NCBI RefSeq assembly: GCF_015461835.1
Contig: NZ_JACOPX010000020.1
Coordinates: 1-64,000, forward strand
Length of the DNA: 64,000 nucleotides
Reading direction: 5' to 3'
Source of the DNA: Pseudomonas neuropathica
GTDB lineage: Bacteria; Pseudomonadota; Gammaproteobacteria; Pseudomonadales; Pseudomonadaceae
The notes beneath the pieces were generated by a model. That model was not told the DNA's origin. It was given only the letters and a program-made list of their open reading frames with translations, and did no database searches. The translations under genes were made by a program, and so were the position numbers. Positions 61,999 through 64,000 of the stretch are shown here, piece after piece (the stretch's first letter is position 1; each line of letters begins with the position of its first letter).

Positions 61999-64000
61999 GC
62001 GACGACGCCCAGCGCTGGAAAGAGAAGTACCTCAAAAGCATCGAACAGCAAGACAAGCTTGAACGGCGCTGGGCCGCCAGGCTCGACTTGCTACGGCGCG
62101 GTCTGGTGCGCAGCACACTAGCGGCTGAAGGCACCGATAAAGTCGTCGATCAGTGCATGAAAGAGATGCGCGACGTGGTGCGCACCGACGATATGGACGC
62201 CGGCCTCGCCGCCCTGTTGCCGCGCCTGGAAAAAGCCGTGCTCGATTCCGAGCAGCGCCGCGAAACCCGCATCGATCAAGTCAGTACCGCGCTGACATCG
62301 CTGGTCACGCAGTTGCAGGCTTTGCCGTTGCCGCGTGAAGTCGCTCAGCCACTGAAGAAATTCGCCAAACAACTGGATAGCCGCGTCGGCTCGGCGCGGG
62401 AAATGCCGCTGTTGCTGAGTGAACTCAGTGGCTTGCAGGGCAAGGCTTTGAGTCAGCTGGAAACGCCAGCCGAACCGGGGCGCCCAGGATTGTTGCAGCG
62501 TTTGTTTGGTAGCCGTGACAGCGAAGAAGCGCTAGCGACACAATCCCCCGCGCAGGTTCCAGCCTCGCCGCCAGAGCAACCGCTGGCTGCACCGTCACCC
62601 ACACCGGAAACCGTACAGCTCGCGCCTGTCGCGGCGACTGAGCCGGTACCGGCAGCGCCTGCCAGCGGAGCACTTGCGCCTGTTGTCGAACCATCCACGC
62701 CAGCCGCTCCAACCCCGTTGGAACCGGCAAATGTGGTGGCCTTCGTGCCGCCAACGGTCGTCAGCGAAGTTATCAGTGAACCGCTCGATCCGGAGGCAGA
62801 GCGCTTCGAGCCCGAGCCCGTTTTCGCCCCCGCTTCAGCGCCGGCTCAAGCGCCGATCACCGCTGAGGCGGTCAATCCTGATGAACTGATCCACCCCGGT
62901 GATCCATCACCACCGATCATCGACAGCCTGCCCCTGCCCGAACCGATTGCTCAGGCGCTGGCCGCCATCGACCCGGAACAGCCCGAGCACGACATCCTGT
63001 TCGCCCTGCCGGACACCCCGGAGCCCTCTTACAGTTCCGTGGCCAAGCACATCGAAGATACCCTGATCGGGCTGCTCGACGACCTGACCCTGCCGGAACG
63101 CCACCGCCCGCAAGCCGAAGCCATGCGTGAGCGGCTAAAACACGGTTTGAACTGGTACGAACTGATCCCGATTCTCGACGATCTTGCAACGTTGATGCTG
63201 GCGATCACCGACAGCGGCCAGCACGAATTCGAAGCCTATCTGCAGCAACTCAATGAACGCCTCGAAGCGTTTCAGAGCAATCTGCAAGCTGCCAGCGAAG
63301 GCCATGCCGACAACAGCTCGGCGGCGAAAGCCATGGACACGCAGATCCGTGAGCAAGTCGACGGCCTGCAGACCAGCGTGCAGGAAGCGGCGGATCTGGA
63401 AGACCTCAAGCACGTGCTGGAAAATCATCTTGAAGGCCTGCTCGGCACCATGGACCAGCACCAGAAGCAGCGCGACGCCCGCGAGCAGGAAGTCGCCACG
63501 CGGCTGAAAAGCCTGTCCGAACGCGTGGCGCATATGGAGCAGGAAGCCCAGGGTTTCCGCGAACATCTTGAAGTACAACGGCAGAAAGCACTGATCGACC
63601 CGCTCACCGGCCTACCGAACCGCGCCGCGTGGAGCGAACGCCTTGAGCATGAAATCAAGCAGTGGCAACAGCACGGCAACACGCTGAGCCTGGCCATGCT
63701 CGACCTCGATCATTTCAAGCGGATCAATGACAACTACGGCCATCTGGCCGGCGACAAGGTGCTGAAAATCATCGCCACCGTACTGCGCAAACGTCTGCGC
63801 GGCGGCGATTTCATCGCCCGTTTCGGCGGTGAGGAATTCGTTCTTTTGATGCCGGCGACCCCGCCAGCGGTCGGCGCAAAACTGCTGGAAACCCTGCGCG
63901 CCGCTATCGAAGCCTGCCCGTTCCACTTCAAGGGTGAACGAGTGACCATCACCCTCTCCATGGGACTGGCGACATTCCGTGCCGGAGAACACAGCGATCT
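61995..64000 (+). CDS. Diguanylate cyclase (GGDEF), cut off by the window end
   Basis: Start ATG at 61995 overlaps the previous stop; the frame runs open to base 64000 (668 codons seen). An N-terminal helical domain (about 1-165) is followed by an Ala/Pro-rich linker (about 170-300), a second helical and coiled-coil region (about 340-530) and a C-terminal GGDEF domain starting at DPLTGLPNRAAW. The signature is GGEEF (611-615), with the RGGD inhibitory-site motif five residues before it, so active and product-inhibited. No membrane helix is seen. By synteny it matches DgcH (PA5487). Only the last part of the GGDEF domain is missing. Confidence 0.92.
   Translation, partial: MSDDAQRWKEKYLKSIEQQDKLERRWAARLDLLRRGLVRSTLAAEGTDKVVDQCMKEMRDVVRTDDMDAGLAALLPRLEKAVLDSEQRRETRIDQVSTALTSLVTQLQALPLPREVAQPLKKFAKQLDSRVGSAREMPLLLSELSGLQGKALSQLETPAEPGRPGLLQRLFGSRDSEEALATQSPAQVPASPPEQPLAAPSPTPETVQLAPVAATEPVPAAPASGALAPVVEPSTPAAPTPLEPANVVAFVPPTVVSEVISEPLDPEAERFEPEPVFAPASAPAQAPITAEAVNPDELIHPGDPSPPIIDSLPLPEPIAQALAAIDPEQPEHDILFALPDTPEPSYSSVAKHIEDTLIGLLDDLTLPERHRPQAEAMRERLKHGLNWYELIPILDDLATLMLAITDSGQHEFEAYLQQLNERLEAFQSNLQAASEGHADNSSAAKAMDTQIREQVDGLQTSVQEAADLEDLKHVLENHLEGLLGTMDQHQKQRDAREQEVATRLKSLSERVAHMEQEAQGFREHLEVQRQKALIDPLTGLPNRAAWSERLEHEIKQWQQHGNTLSLAMLDLDHFKRINDNYGHLAGDKVLKIIATVLRKRLRGGDFIARFGGEEFVLLMPATPPAVGAKLLETLRAAIEACPFHFKGERVTITLSMGLATFRAGEHSD

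Overview
The window looks like a chromosomal segment of a Pseudomonas of the fluorescens group. The gene content, the high-GC codon use, the dense REP-type inverted repeats (GTAGGAGTGAGCCTGCTCGC and GTAGGAGCTGCCGCAGGCTG families), GTG starts and the local gene orders all fit. Several blocks keep the order I remember from P. aeruginosa PAO1: trpBA/trpI (PA0035-0037), the osmC to prlC/yheV to radical-SAM stretch (about PA0059-0069), carbonic anhydrase/SulP/aa3 oxidase (about PA0102-0113), and dgcH/dsbA/cc4/engB/polA/thrB/znu/met (about PA5487-5505). These locus matches come from memory, not from a search. The sequence is almost all core genome. No IS element, prophage, CRISPR array, tRNA or rRNA was seen.

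Layout. 1-7.1 kb: glutarate/lysine catabolism (gcdG, gcdH and a divergent LysR gene), then the three-gene proton-translocating transhydrogenase pntAA-pntAB-pntB. 7.2-13.5 kb: an acetyl-CoA hydrolase/transferase, two small DUF1127 genes with similar promoter motifs, three tandem DUF2388 secreted proteins translationally coupled to a large periplasmic DUF4105 protein carrying an HEXXH motif, and a CigR/RcnB-like protein. 13.5-17.7 kb: trpBA with divergent trpI, a DUF883 membrane protein, dodecin and a DUF1161 protein. 17.9-32.4 kb: LLM oxidoreductase, OsmC with a good AlgU-type promoter, lipoproteins, zinc peptidases, HAD phosphatase, gamma carbonic anhydrase, oligopeptidase A, YheV, a periplasmic dual-specificity phosphatase, a three-subunit FAD gluconate dehydrogenase, an orphan EF-hand-loop protein, and a radical-SAM gene behind a near-perfect LexA box. 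32.6-44.7 kb: beta-carbonic anhydrase plus SulP transporter, then the cytochrome aa3/caa3 oxidase locus with its assembly genes (ctaG, surf1, a SCO-like protein, heme A synthase, heme O synthase, sco).

45-54 kb: methionine ABC importer metNIQ, catalase katE, a lipoprotein, and the zinc-uptake locus znuBC-zur facing znuA. 54-64 kb: thrB, DUF2782, polA, the ErsA small RNA in the polA-engB gap with an AlgU-like promoter and terminator, engB, cytochromes c5-like and c4, dsbA, an EEP-family phosphodiesterase and a GGDEF diguanylate cyclase cut off by the window end.

The most interesting points are: the DUF2388x3-DUF4105 cassette; the SCO-like protein of unknown role (C89xxxC93, H167) inside the cox locus; the orphan EF-hand protein beside the LexA-controlled gene; a pair of near-identical AlgU promoters (osmC and ersA); a shared GTACAG-type motif upstream of both DUF1127 genes; and two copies of a roughly 175-bp composite repeat 27 kb apart.
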